From contig CM056732.1 in assembly GCA_029844215.1 (NCBI GenBank), forward strand, positions 57,087,007-57,151,006: a DNA stretch of 64,000 nucleotides, read 5' to 3'. The position numbers and the translations under genes were made by a program. Shown piece after piece: positions 47,217 through 58,798 of the stretch (the stretch's first letter is position 1; the number at the start of each line of letters is the position of its first letter). This DNA is from Przewalskia tangutica. Taxonomy: Eukaryota; Streptophyta; Magnoliopsida; Solanales; Solanaceae. The notes beneath the pieces are model-generated. The model was given only the letters and a program-made list of their open reading frames with translations, was not told the origin of the DNA and did no database searches.

Positions 47217-48417
47217 ATGCCTCCGCATAAGGCAACCCGGGCCCAGAAGGGCAAGGCAGCAGAGGGAGCTGCGAGTAGAGCAAATGCAGCGATCTACGAG
47301 ACCACAAGATTGAGCCTCCATCCCACACCGAGCAGAAGAGATGAGTTACAAAGAGTGGGCCCAGTTAATGGCCAGGGTTGTGGCCAGACTTGAGGATAGG
47401 CTGGACGCAGCAGTTCCAGTAGCACCAGTAGTTCACCCTAGATCAGATAGTTTGAGGCTACGGGATTTTCTGAGTTGTAACCCGCCAGAGTTTTATGGGT
47501 CAAGGCCTGAGGATGATCCGCAGGAGTTCATCCGACAATTACAGCGGATCATGAGAGTGATCAAGGCATCGAAGACCGAGTCGGTGGTCCTAGGTTCGCA
47601 TCGGCTGCGTGATACCGCAGTCGACTGGTTTGATTCGCGGAGCCGCCCCGGGAGAGCATGCACTTCCGTATGGAACGAGTTCTCGTGAGGCCTTTCTTGC
47701 ACATTTCTTGCCTCCACAGATGAGAGAGGCTCGGGCCGGCGATTTTTGGTGTTGCGCAGCAGGCGCGCAGTTCGGGAGTACAATGTGGAGTTCGACTCAT
47801 TGGCTCGATACGTCCCCGCGTTAGTAGCTAGTATGGAGGATCGAGTGCACCGATATGTTACAGGGCTCGATGATTACCTAGCTGAGAGTTGTTCGGGTGT
47901 AGTTCTTCAGCCGGGCATGGACATTGCCCGCATGCAGGCTTATGCACTTGGATGTGAGGAGCGGAGGAATCGACGGAATGACCAAGATCGTGAAGAGGGC
48001 CGAGCAGCAGGTCCTTTGGTGACTTTCGAGGCGGACCGCCAAGAAGAAAGCGCTTATGCGCTCCGCCCGATGCAAGTGGTCCCCACCGCGTCGCCGGGCG
48101 TTTGGAATATTCGGGAGCAGGTCGTGGCTCCGTGGTTGGATCTTGAGGAGTAGGAGTGCTCGCCGGATGAGGCCACCCGTATCTCAGTGTGACCATTGTG
48201 GTAAAGCCCATAGAGGGGCATGTCGTACTGGTTTGGGAGATTGCTATACTTGCGGCCGACAGGGCCATTTGACGGAGACTGTCCGACCAGGGGTAGCACT
48301 GGTGGGATAGCACAGACTACTAGATCAGTTGCGGGTTCCTCACCTTCCATAGCTAGGCAGGATGTTCATACACCGGCAGGCCACGGTAGAGGTCGCGGTG
48401 GAGGTTCCCAGTTTTAG
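47217..48417 (+). pseudogene. gag: gag pseudogene D (longest copy)
   Basis: 1201 bases, start MPPHKATRAQKGKAA, stop TAG 48415-48417. Best-kept N-terminal half: one frame from 47341 to about 47640 covers SYKEWAQLMARVVARLEDRL, the acidic/proline linker and the whole Retrotrans_gag-like core through WFDS. A second open stretch, 47746-48153, holds the middle domain. First knuckle CDHCGKAHRGAC at about 48189-48224, second CYTCGRQGHLT at about 48244-48276. Frame changes between these pieces prevent a full product. Together with copy E it shows that an intact family member would have about 400 residues. Confidence 0.86.
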
Positions 48418-49203
48418 CGGTCCTCTGAACCGCCTATTTTCAGGTATATCCTTAACCCTCTAGAGACTTGTATGTTTTAATGTATGTTGATGTGTTTAGT
48501 GTTATGTTCGGATAGCTTTGTGCTAAAATGTGATTTAGAAGCCTGGTTAGTGAAAAGGGTAAGCCTGGGGGTGAGAAAATGATGAACCTTAGAATATTAC
48601 GGTTGAGACCTTAGATGTAAAGCGTCGCTTGAGTACAAGACTTTGCGGGTGATCTTTGTCGAATGTATAAGTATACGTGGAGTAATTGGGGAAGATTCTG
48701 GGTGGTGTAAAATGGAAGTGGTAGCTTTCATGACCAGTATAAGATTGTTCCGGATCGGGAACAAGAGCTTGATGCGTTAAGTGGGTCGGGTTGGGCCATG
48801 TTGCGCCAACCCGCGGCTTGTTTCGAGGTGGGTCACGGGTGGTCCCGCCAGTGGTAGGGTCACGAGGGTGCTAGGCCCAAGTTTAGATGACCATCGTATG
48901 AGTTCGTGGACGTGTTCGACCGTAGCGGATCGTGAAGGCCGAATGGCCTTAAGGAAGATTGAGGCTAGTAAGATGACCGTGTTGGAGGTGGTGACTCCAA
49001 AGTTTTGGAACCGGCGATGACTGAAGTGGGGTACGTATACTAGAAGAGTTCAAGTGTTCGAGGAGGGCACGACGAGTTAGGAAGGAAGAGAACGTGTGTT
49101 ATTACGTGGCCAGGTGTGGCGTTGACTACTTGTTAAGAAGAACTTCATCGTTGTCCGTCTTGAGAAGGAACATTCGGGACGAATGTTTCTAAGGAGGGGA
49201 GAA
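48418..49203 (+). other. Non-coding tail D with polypurine tract
   Basis: Standard tail; more small losses than in tails C and E (for example 'aagcgtcgcttgag' near 48620). Polypurine tract 49191-49203. Confidence 0.85.
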
Positions 49204-52200
49204 TGTTATACCCCGTATTTCCAGAGTATGTACGTGAGGGCGTACGTATAAAAATTTGAGCCTTAAAGATTTAGCAAGTTTCGAAATTTGTACACAAGTG
49301 CCGAAAGGAGTCGTTTTTCGACGAAACGTTTTACTAAACTTGCGAAGGGAAAAATACGGCTATGTCATTTTTAATTTTTGCGGAATTTTCCGAGAGACGA
49401 AACATTTTGGACCAACGGGAGGGTGACATGTGCCACCCTCACATTGGAAGCTTAGGGACGGCAAAATGGACGATTTGGGCTACTTTAGTTGGTAGGATAT
49501 TTTTGTGCAAGTTGGTGTGGTAGATGGATAAGGTACACATGGTTTAATCCTAGCCCTACACTTGGATGGATCTTGGCCATTGGTTGGCCATTGCTTGACC
49601 TATAAATACCCCTCTAAGTTGAAGACTTTCTTAATCCAAACTTGAGCATTTCTCTAAGTCTCACACTACTCCCTCCCTCTTGAGTTTCGTCCACCACACC
49701 CTCCCCTCGGCCGAGAGCCTCCTCCCCTTTGTAGTGTCAGCCGAGGGTACCCCCCTAGCCTAGTTGGTTTCGTATAATACCCCCCTATGTGGTATAGAAA
49801 AAATCTCCAACTATTGATATAATGCCCAAATACTTTAGCCCATATACCTTATAGTACTTTCCAAAGTTACCTCTATACGCCCTAAAATACTATTATACTT
49901 CCTTTAGCCACTAAACGAAACCCTAAGGAAAACCTTCATAGTCGGTTGAAGTGTTAAATAGAAGTCGAGAACTTCTAAGGGTTGTTGGAGCGGATGGAGC
50001 ACTGAGTAGGAGCTTAACGTTGCTCGGAGCGACTTATATACTTGGATAATTTTGGGCTCATCGAGGTAAATACTACTGTCCTTCTATTGTAATTGGAAAT
50101 TACATACTGTAGTTGTATATAAATGAATATAAGATTCATAGAAGAGAATTGAACTGAATAGACTTGAATAGACTTGAACTGAAATCGCATCAGAAGAATA
50201 TTTAAGTATAAGATTAATCATTTACTTAGACTCATTACATGAGATCGATAACCTTTATTGGTTGAATGTTCTGCAAGTAGCATGTGCTACTTAGAAGGTG
50301 GACAAGGCTAGCCGGGTTATAGCCGTGGAGCGTTTTGCTTATAGTCGATAATCGTCGCGAGGTATGTGATTCTTCCTATACTCTTGAGCATGAAGTATTT
50401 TAAAGGAATATATATATAGTACGGTAGACGTACGTGTGGCAATGTCTTTTGACTTAAGCCTGAATAATAAGAATCTTGAAATATTTTAAAAGAGTATATA
50501 TAGTACGGTAGACGTACGTGTGTTAACTGAATGTAGTGTCACGGCAATGTCTTTTGACTTAAGCCTGAATAATAATGATCTTGAAGTATTTCAAAAGATT
50601 TAAGAAACCTTTTTGAAAGAAGAGTACTTGGTTTTAAAAAGAGTTATACTAGCTTTATGGGGAGTTAGGTATAACGTCTTAAGAGAGGAAAAGAAAGGGT
50701 TTACTGATTTTAGAAGATAAGAGACTTAACTTAATTGAATTAATATGAAATTTGTGTGAAACCTCATTCGTGAGTAATGAGTACTTGGTTTTTAAAAGGA
50801 ATAACGTTTTACTGATTTCGGAAATCAGAATGAGTATCGACAAACCACTGCAGCGTTAATAAAGGAAAATGTAATGAATAATGAAGTATTATTAAAACCG
50901 AGAGAAACCTCCATCCGCATAAGCTAAGATGAGACAAAATGATATTACATTTCCTAGATCATGGTCGCTTAATAAGATTGATTATGATTAAGAATAACCT
51001 ACACTCATATAAAATGGATGTTACTCAATTGTTTTAAAAGAGATTAAGACATTGAACTATGAAACTTTTCTAAAATAAAGAGCTTGAGTAATTGAAATTA
51101 GGCAAACCGAACCTTAGGGAAAAGAATGTGGTTGAAAAGGAAAGTGTTTTGGTTTACCTAAAAATGTGAGTCACTCTATTTTATACTACTGCATCGGGTG
51201 ACTTTTATAAAAGGAATGGGTCTCTATTAAAAGGAATTTAGCGTGACGTAGTACTTTAGGGTTAACACCGGATTTTGACGTAAAATGAAAGTACTTTGAG
51301 TTGTGTATAACTTGCCTATGCTTGTTGTTGTATAACTTACGCTACTCATGCTTGTTGTTGTAACTTGCCTATGCTTGTCGTTGTGTAACTTGCCTATGCT
51401 TGTTGTTGGATAACTTGCCTATGCTTATTGAGATAGTCTTTGTTGTGCAAGAATTGTGTTTCTATTCTACCGCCTCATGGAGGCGGTTGACTTGTTGAGA
51501 ACTTACTTGGACGCATCTGGCGGACGGAGATTCCACGCACGCCCATTATTATTATTACATGGGCATGTCTACACCGATGATGTGGACATGTGACCATTAT
51601 GGTTATTTATGGCGAAGTATCGTGACTTACGGTTGTGATCGCGCGTAGCTGTTTACTTGCCGTCACCGCGCGTGACGCAGTGGATCTGGTATAGGTTATC
51701 GCACCGCCACGGTCGCCTTCGCGCGGCATCGTGACTTACGGTTGTGATCGGGTGCGTAGCTGCTTACTTGCCCCCGCCCACGTGACGCAGTGGATCTGGT
51801 ATAGGTTATCGCACCGCCACGGTCGCCATCGCGAGCCTGTTTGGATGGAGCCGTGACTTACGGTTGTGATCAGTGCGTGAGTCGATTCACTTGCCCCCGT
51901 CAGCTACGTGGCGCAGGTGGAGTTGGTGGAGGCTATTGCACTTGCCACGTGTCAGCTTCATGATATGGTTGTACAATATTATTGGTACGGTCGGATCCGG
52001 TAGTTATACTTGCCGTCACGGTTTTATGACACGAGTGGGACACGTGTTCATGTATATTCCTTGGTGTTGTTATATCATAGATCGCAGCGGTGAGGAAGGA
52101 ATTCCACGGGCACGAGTGATGATTTGGAGGGCGTGAGTCCCTGACTTGATATAACTGTTTATATGTTGCGTACTGTAGTTTGGTTATCATACATGTCTCC

Positions 52201-52667
52201 TGCTTTATATAGACTATTATGATTTCATTTACAGTATTTTCAGTTTCACATACTTGGTACCGCAGATCGACCTCCTTAGGCTGCGTTCATGCCGCGGTAG
52301 AAGTACATCGGCCGATCCCCGCTTTAGGATCACCTTTCAGATTGAAGCTCCGTTCCTTCGAGGCTTATCTTTGGTATGTTACCCGAGTCAGAGGTTCTTG
52401 TACATTCGTGGTATGGCGGCCCCGTCCCGTCATAGTTGGTAAAAATCTTAGAGGTCCAGAGTAATTGTAGGCGGGGTTGTAAGGATCAGAATCGTTCAAA
52501 TGTTTATATATATATATGTTGAAAGGCAACCGCTTTGGTTGGCCTATTTTCTTTATCTTGATCCATGTCTATTTGAATGTTTAAGTTTTTATTTACGGTT
52601 TTTCTCTCGATGTTGTATCACTAGGGTGCCCGGTAGGCACGATCACGGCCCGGTTCGGGTCGTGACA
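49204..52667 (+). repeat. Array LTR E
   Basis: 3464 bases. TATA at 49601-49608, minisatellite x5 with one damaged copy (51305-51430), ~117-bp repeat 51612-51970. Palindrome AAGTAGCA/TGCTACTT intact (about 50275-50292) and CTGATTTC/GAAATCAG intact (about 50811-50828). Confidence 0.92.
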
Positions 52668-52866
52668 AAAGTGGTATCGAGCGATTAGTCCTCGGAAAGT
52701 GTCTACGCACCGCGGTTCTAGTAGTCTTGATTATCGGTGTGTTGTGCACTACATCTATAATCGTGAGGCTATAGGACATTTAGGATTGGTTTCATTCTTC
52801 TCATTCCGAGATCGTGCCTTAGAGTGTTGTAAGTTGGACCCTCTCGACATACTTCGTTTTACCGCT
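52668..52866 (+). other. PBS and leader, internal domain E
   Basis: PBS at 52672 reads TGGTATCGAGCGATTAG, altered at both CAG triplets. Confidence 0.85.
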
Positions 52867-54057
52867 ATGCCTCCGCATAAGGCAACCCGGCCTGTAGGGC
52901 AAGGCGAGAGGAGTCGAGTAGAGCGGCAGCCTCTACAGAGACCACAAGACTCGAGCCTCCATCCACACCGGAGCAAGAGATGAGTTACAAAGAGTGAGCC
53001 CGATTAATGGCCGTTGTGGCGACTTGAGGATAGGGCCGGACGCAGCAGCCCGATGAGCACCGTGAGTTCACCCTAGATCAGATAGTTTGAGGCTACGGGA
53101 TTTTCTGAGTTGTAACCCGCCAGAGTTTTATGGGTCAAGGCCTGAGGATGATCCGCAGGAGTTCATCCGACAATTACAGCGGATCATGAGAGTGATCAAG
53201 GCATCGAAGACCGAGTCGGTGGTCCTAGGTTCGCATCGGTCGCGTGATACCGCAATGATCGGTTTGATTCGCGAGCTGTCCCGGGAGAGCATGCACTTCC
53301 ACTGTATGGAACGAGTTCTCGAGAGGCCTTTCTTGCACATTTCTTGCCTCCACGGATGAGAGGGCTCGGGCCGGCATTTTTGGTGTTGCGCGTAATCCGC
53401 GCATTCGGGAGTACAATGTGGAGTTCGACTCATTGGCTCGATACGTCCCCGCGTTAGTAGCTAGTATGGAGGATCGAGTGCACCGATATGTTACAGGGCT
53501 CGATGATTACCTAGCTGAGAGTTGTTCGGGTGTAGCTCTTCAGCCGGGCATGGACATTGCCCGCATGCAGGCTTATGCACTTGGATGTGAGGAGCGGAGG
53601 AATCGACGGAATGACCAAGATCAGCAGAAGAGGGCCAGAACAGCAGGGTCCTTTGGTGACTTTCGAGGCGGACCGCCTCAGCAGCAGGCCAGTTATGCGC
53701 CTCCGCCAGTACCAAGTGGTCCCCCACCGTCGTCAGGACGTTTGGAATATTCAGGAGCAGGTCAGGGCTCCCAGGGTTCAGATCTTCAGGGGAGTAGGAG
53801 TGCTCGCCGGATGAGGCCACCCGTATCTCAGTGTGACCATTGTGGTAAAGCCCATAGAGGGGCATGTCGTACTGGTTTGGGAGATTGCTATACTTGCGGC
53901 CGACAGGGCCATTTGACGAGATCCGACTGTGGGTAGCACTGGTGGGATAGCACAGACTACTAGATCAGTTGCGGGTTCCTCACCTTCCATAGCTAGGCAG
54001 GATGTTCATACACCGGCAGGCCACGGTAGAGGTCGCGGTGGAGGTTCCCAGTTTTAG
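52867..54057 (+). pseudogene. gag: gag pseudogene E (best C-terminal half)
   Basis: 1191 bases, start MPPHKATRPV, stop TAG 54055-54057. The N-terminal region is damaged; the core is open at 53087-53250. The frame 53418-53936 is the best C-terminal stretch in the window: VHRYVTGLDDYLAESCSGVA, MDIARMQAYALGCEERRNRR, a Q/P/G/S-rich linker that keeps its CAG-coded glutamines, then knuckle 1 CDHCGKAHRGAC (CX2CX3HX3C) and knuckle 2 starting CYTCGRQGHLT. The last cysteine of knuckle 2 is displaced by one codon, and a stop follows at about 53934 because of local damage. The family role is RNA packaging. The final ~40 codons (to 'GRGRGGGSQF') are in another frame. Confidence 0.87.
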
Positions 54058-54867
54058 CGGTCCTCTGAACCGCCTATTTTCAGGTATATCCTTAACCCTC
54101 TAGAGACTTGTATGTTTTAATGTATGTTGATGTGTTTAGTGTTATGTTCGGATAGCTTTGTGCTAAAATGTGATTTAGAAGCCTGGTTAGTGAAAAGGGT
54201 AAGCCTGGGGGTGAGAAAATGATGAACCTTAGAATATTACGGTTGAGACCTTAGATGTAAGGCCGTCTTGAGTACAAGACTTTGCGGGTGATCTTTGTCA
54301 GAATGTATAAGTATACGTGGAGTAATTGGGGGAAGATTCCTTGGGTGGTGTAAAATGGAAGTGGTAGCTTTCATGACCTGTATAGGTAAGATTGTTCCGG
54401 ATCGGGGAACAAGAGCTTGATGCGTTAAGTGGGTCGGGTTGGGGCCATGTTGCGGGCCAACCCGCGGCTTGTTTCGAGGTGGGGTCAGCTCTGGGTGGTC
54501 CCGCCAGGTGGTAGGGTCACGAGGGTGCTAGGCCCAAGTTTAGATGACCATCGTATGAGTTCGTGGATGTGTTCGACCAGAAGCGGATCGTGAAGGCCGG
54601 GAATGGCCTTAAGGAAGATTGAGGCTAGTAAGATGACCAGGTTTGGAGGTGGTGACTCCAAAGTTTTGGAAACTGAAGCGATGACTGAAGTGGGGTACGT
54701 ATACTAGAAGAGTTCAAGTGTTCGAGGAGGGCACGACGAGTTAGGAAGGAAGAGAACGTGTGTTATTACGTGGCCAGGTGTGGCGTTGACTACTTGTTAA
54801 GAAGAACTTCATCGTTGTCCGTCTTGAGAAGGAACATTCGGGACGAATGTTTCTAAGGAGGGGAGAA
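54058..54867 (+). other. Non-coding tail E with polypurine tract
   Basis: Cleanest copy of the tail. The gag stop TAG is the first part of a small hairpin (AGCGGT ... ACCGCC). Then follow about 750 bases without coding signal, the AACATTCG-GGA-CGAATGTT inverted repeat (54833-54851) and AAGGAGGGGAGAA (54855-54867). Nothing resembling protease, reverse transcriptase, RNase H or integrase is present. Confidence 0.87.
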
Positions 54868-57800
54868 TGTTATACCCCGTATTTCCAGAGTATGTACGTG
54901 AGGGCGTACGTATAAAAATTTGAGCCTTAAAGATTTAGCAAGTTTCGAAATTTGTACACAAGTGCCGAAAGGAGTCGTTTTTCGACGAAACGTTTTACTA
55001 AACTTGCGAAGGGAAAAATACGGCTATGTCATTTTTAATTTTTGCGGAATTTTCCGAGAGACGAAACATTTTGGACCAACGGGAGGTGGCATGTGCCACC
55101 TCACGTTGGAAGCTTAGGGACGGCAAAATGGACGATTTGGGCTACTTTAGTTGGTAGGATATTTTTGTGCAAGTTGGTGTGGTAGATGGATAAGGTACAC
55201 ATGGTTTAATCCTAGCCCTACACTTGGATGGATCTTGGCCATTGGTTGGCCATTGCTTGACCTATAAATACCCCTCTAAGTTGAAGACTTTCTTAATCCA
55301 AACTTGAGCATTTCTCTAAGTCTCACACTACCCCTCCTCTTGAGTTTCGCCCACCACACCCTCCCCTCGCCGAGAGCCTCCTCCCCTTTGTAGTGTCCAG
55401 CCTAGGTACCCCTAGCCTAGTTGTTTTCGTATAATACCCCCCTTTGTGGTATAGAAATACTCTCCAAGTATTGTTATAATGCCCAAATACTTTAGCCCAT
55501 ATACCTTATAGTACTTTCCAAAGTTACCTCTATACGAAGCCCGGAAAATACTATTATACTTCCTTTAGCCACTAAACGAAACCCTAAGGAAAACCTTCAT
55601 AGTCGGTTGAAGTGTTAAATAGAAGTTGCGTAGAACTTCTAAGGGTTGTTGGGAGCGGATTTGAGCACTCGGAGTAGGAGCTTAACGTTGCTCAGGAGCG
55701 ACTTATATACTTGGATAATTTTGGGCTCATCGAGGTAAATACTACTGTCCTTCTATTGTAATTGGAAATTACATACTGTAGTTGTATATAAATGAATATA
55801 AGATTCATAGAAGAGAATTGAACTGAATAGACTTGAATAGACTTGAACTGAAATCGCATCAGAAGAATATTTAAGTAGAAGATTAATCAGATTTACTTAG
55901 ATTGTATTTACTGATCGATAACCTTTATTGGTTGAATGTTACGCAAGTAGCATGTGCTACTTAGAAGGTGGACAAGGCTAGTGGGTTATAGCCGTGGAGC
56001 GCTTTTGCTTATAGTCGATAATCGTCGCGAGGTATGTGATTCTTCCTATACTCGAGCATGAAGTATTTTAAAGGAATATATATATAGTACGGTGAGACGA
56101 CGTGTGGCAATGTCTTTTGACTTAAGCTGAATAATAAGAATCTTGAAATATTTTAAAAGAGTATATATAGTACGGTAGAGACGTGCGTGTTAATCGAATG
56201 TAGTGTCACGACAATGTCTTTTGACTTAAGCCTGAATAATAATGATCTTGAAGTATTTCAAAAGATTTAAGAAACCTTTTTGAAAGAAGAGTACTTGGTT
56301 TTAAAAAGAGTTATACTAGCTTTATGTGGAGTTAGGTATAACGTCTTAAGAGAGGAAAAGAAAGGGTTTACTGATTTTAGAAGATAAGAGACTTAACTTA
56401 ATTGAATTAATATGAAATTTGTGTGAAACCTCATTCGTGAGTAATGAGTACTTGGTTTTTAAAAGGAATAACGTTTTACTGATTTCGGAAATCAGAATGA
56501 GTATCGACAAACCACTGCAGCGTTAATAAAGGAAAATGTAATGAATAATGAAGTATTATTAAAACCAGTAGAAACCTCCATCTGCATAGAAGCTAAGATG
56601 AGACAAAATGATATTACATTTCCTAGATCATGGCTGCTTAATAAGATTGATTATGATTAAGAATAACCTACACTCATATAAGGTGTATGTTACTCAATTG
56701 TTTTAAAAGAGATTAAGACATTGAACTATGAAACTTTTCTAAAATAAAGAGCCTTGAGTAATTGAAATTAGGCAACCGAACCTTAGGAAAAGAATGTGGT
56801 TGAAAAGGAAAGTGTTTTGGTTCACATAAAAATGTGAGTCACTCTATTTTATAATACGGGTATCGGGTGACTTTTATAAAAGGAAGGGGTCTCTATTAAA
56901 AGGAATTTAGCGTACGTAGTACTTTAGGTTTAACACCCGGATTTTGACGAAATGAAAGTACTTTGAGTTGTATAACTTGCCTACGCTTGTTGTATAACTT
57001 GCCTATGCTTGTTGTTGTGTAACTCTGCCTATGTTGTTGTGTAACTTGCCTATGCTTGTCGTTGTGTAACTTGCCTATGCTTGTTGTTGGATAACTTGCC
57101 TATGCTTATTGAGATAGTCTTTGTTGTGCAAGAATTGTGTTTCTATTCTACCGCGTCTCGATGGAGGGCCGGTTGACTTGTTGAGAACTTACTTGGACGT
57201 ACCGGCAGTGACGGGAGATTCCACGGGTACGCTTCCATTATTATTACTACATGGGCATGTCTACACCGATGATGTGGACATGTGACCATTATGGTTATTT
57301 ATGGCGAAGATCGTGACTTACGGTTGTGATCGCGCGAGCTGCTTTTGCTTCGCCACCGCGTGACGGTGGATCTCGTATAGGTTATTACACCGCCACGTGT
57401 CGCCTTCGCGCGGCATCGTGACTTACGGTTGTGATCGAGCGCGAGCTGTTTACTTGCCCCGGCAGCCTACGTGACGCAGTGGATCTCGCATAGGTTATTG
57501 CACCGCCACGGTCGCCTTCGCGAGTGTGTTGGATGGAGCCGTGACTTACGGTTGTGATCAGTGCGTAGCCGATTCACTTGCCCCGCCGCCACGTGGCGCA
57601 GTGGAGTTGCGAGGCTATTGCACGCCACGCGTCGACTTCATGATATGGTTGTGCGATTATTGGTACGGCCGGATCCGTAGTTATACTTGCCCCGCACGGT
57701 TTTATGACACAGTGGGACACGGTGTTCATGTATATTCTTGGTGTTGTTATATCATGATCGCCGTGAGGAAGGAATTCGCACGCAGTGATGATTTGGAGGC

Positions 57801-58312
57801 GTGAGTCCGACTTGATATAATCGTTATATGTTGTATCGTAGTTTGGTTATCATACATGTCTCCGCTTTATATAGACTATTATGATTTCATTTACAATATT
57901 TTCACATACTTGTTACACATGACCTCCGGGTTGCGTTAAATCGCGGTAGTACATCGCCAGTCGATCCTCGCTAGGATCACCTTTCGTATTGGGAAGCTCC
58001 GTTCCTTGGAGGCTTATCTTTGGTATGTTACAGTCTGTAGGTTCTTGTACATTCGGGGTATGGCGGCCCGCCCCGTCATAGTTGTAAAAATCTTAGAGGT
58101 CAGAGCATCGTTATGTTGTGGCGGGATTGTAATCGCTCAAATGTCTATATATATATATGTTGAAAGGCAACCGTTTTTGGTTGGCCTATTTTCTTTTATC
58201 TTGATCCATGTCTATTTGAATGTTTAAGTTTTTATTTCCGCTGGTTTTCTCTGATGTTGTATCACTAGGGTGCCCGGAGTAAGGCACGATCACGCCCTGT
58301 TCGGTCGTGACA
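54868..58312 (+). repeat. Array LTR F (right end)
   Basis: 3445 bases. TATA at 55263-55270, minisatellite x6 (56970-57113), ~117-bp repeat 57306-57640. Ends TCGTGACA at 58312, followed by CCATG. It shares 'cgaagcccggaaaatac' (about 55535) with LTR A, where B-D have 'ctggctt', as expected if A and F were the original LTR pair, but has the B-F markers in U3. Confidence 0.92.
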
Positions 58313-58317
58313 CCATG
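58313..58317. other. Right target-site duplication of the array (CCATG)
   Basis: Follows the last base of LTR F. Removing the array and one CCATG joins 'ggttcacacttaccatg' to 'ccccgtgcttaccc', which reads as ordinary minus-strand internal tail. Confidence 0.92.
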
Positions 58318-58798
58318 CCCCGTGCTTACCCTTCTACACTAACTGTGTTTCTAAATCACATTTTTGCACAAAGCTATCCGAACATAACACTAAACACATC
58401 AAAGATACAAAACTCTAGAGGTTAAGGATATACTGTCTACCGCTTTTCTAATCACGATACCGCCTGCGGCGCAGCTAGTGAAGGTGATGAACCAGCCATC
58501 GATCCTGAAGGCCGAGTCGTAACATCCGTATACCCTTGGCCTGACAGTTCCGCAAAATGGCCTCACGCCGCAAAAATAACAAGCTCCTCGCACCACGACA
58601 CTCCCGAAATGCGGTCTACCACATCGACCACACCGAGGTAGGTGATCGCATCCGCCAACACCCTACTTCCTCGAAACTCAACCCTTGAGCCACGACCTTC
58701 TCCCGAATACTCTGATGCCACAAGGTTGTGGAGGACCACTCTGCAAGGCGGAGGTACAAAACTAGTTCTGCTGGCCGAGGCGGTCCGCTCGAAAGTCA
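58318..58798 (-). pseudogene. gag: Outer element gag, C-terminal part and tail end
   Basis: Continues the internal tail from 17112. From about 58450 to 58798 the minus strand matches gag C-terminal sequence, with damaged knuckle positions around 58545-58640 and the region before the knuckles at 58650-58798. It is cut at 58798 ('cgaaagtca') by a solo LTR; the N-terminal part continues at 62194. The sequence is closer to element 1 gag than to the array gags. Confidence 0.75.

Larger units (their letters stand above)
17113..58312 (+). mobile_element. Tandem LTR-internal array: six LTRs, five internal domains
   Basis: LTRs start at 17113, 22779, 37823, 43515, 49204 and 54868. Corrected for one nested 9.4-kb insertion, the start-to-start distances are 5666, 5647, 5692, 5689 and 5664 bases. 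The block is flanked by exact CCATG duplications (17108-17112 and 58313-58317), and the minus-strand host sequence is continuous across them, so it entered as one insertion. No CCATG or other duplication separates the units. Growth of a single element by unequal recombination between LTRs is the simplest model; integration of a concatemer is an alternative. Assembly error must be excluded with spanning long reads. Confidence 0.9.

Noticed and set aside
17113..58312. A satellite DNA or rDNA array
   Set aside because: The 5.67-kb unit has LTR, PBS, gag and polypurine tract in retrotransposon order, and the block has a target duplication. No rRNA sequence is present.
1232..58312. Host genes captured by the elements
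   Set aside because: Apart from the unexplained 32000-33000 stretch, all sequence is accounted for by LTR, leader, gag or tail shared among copies.
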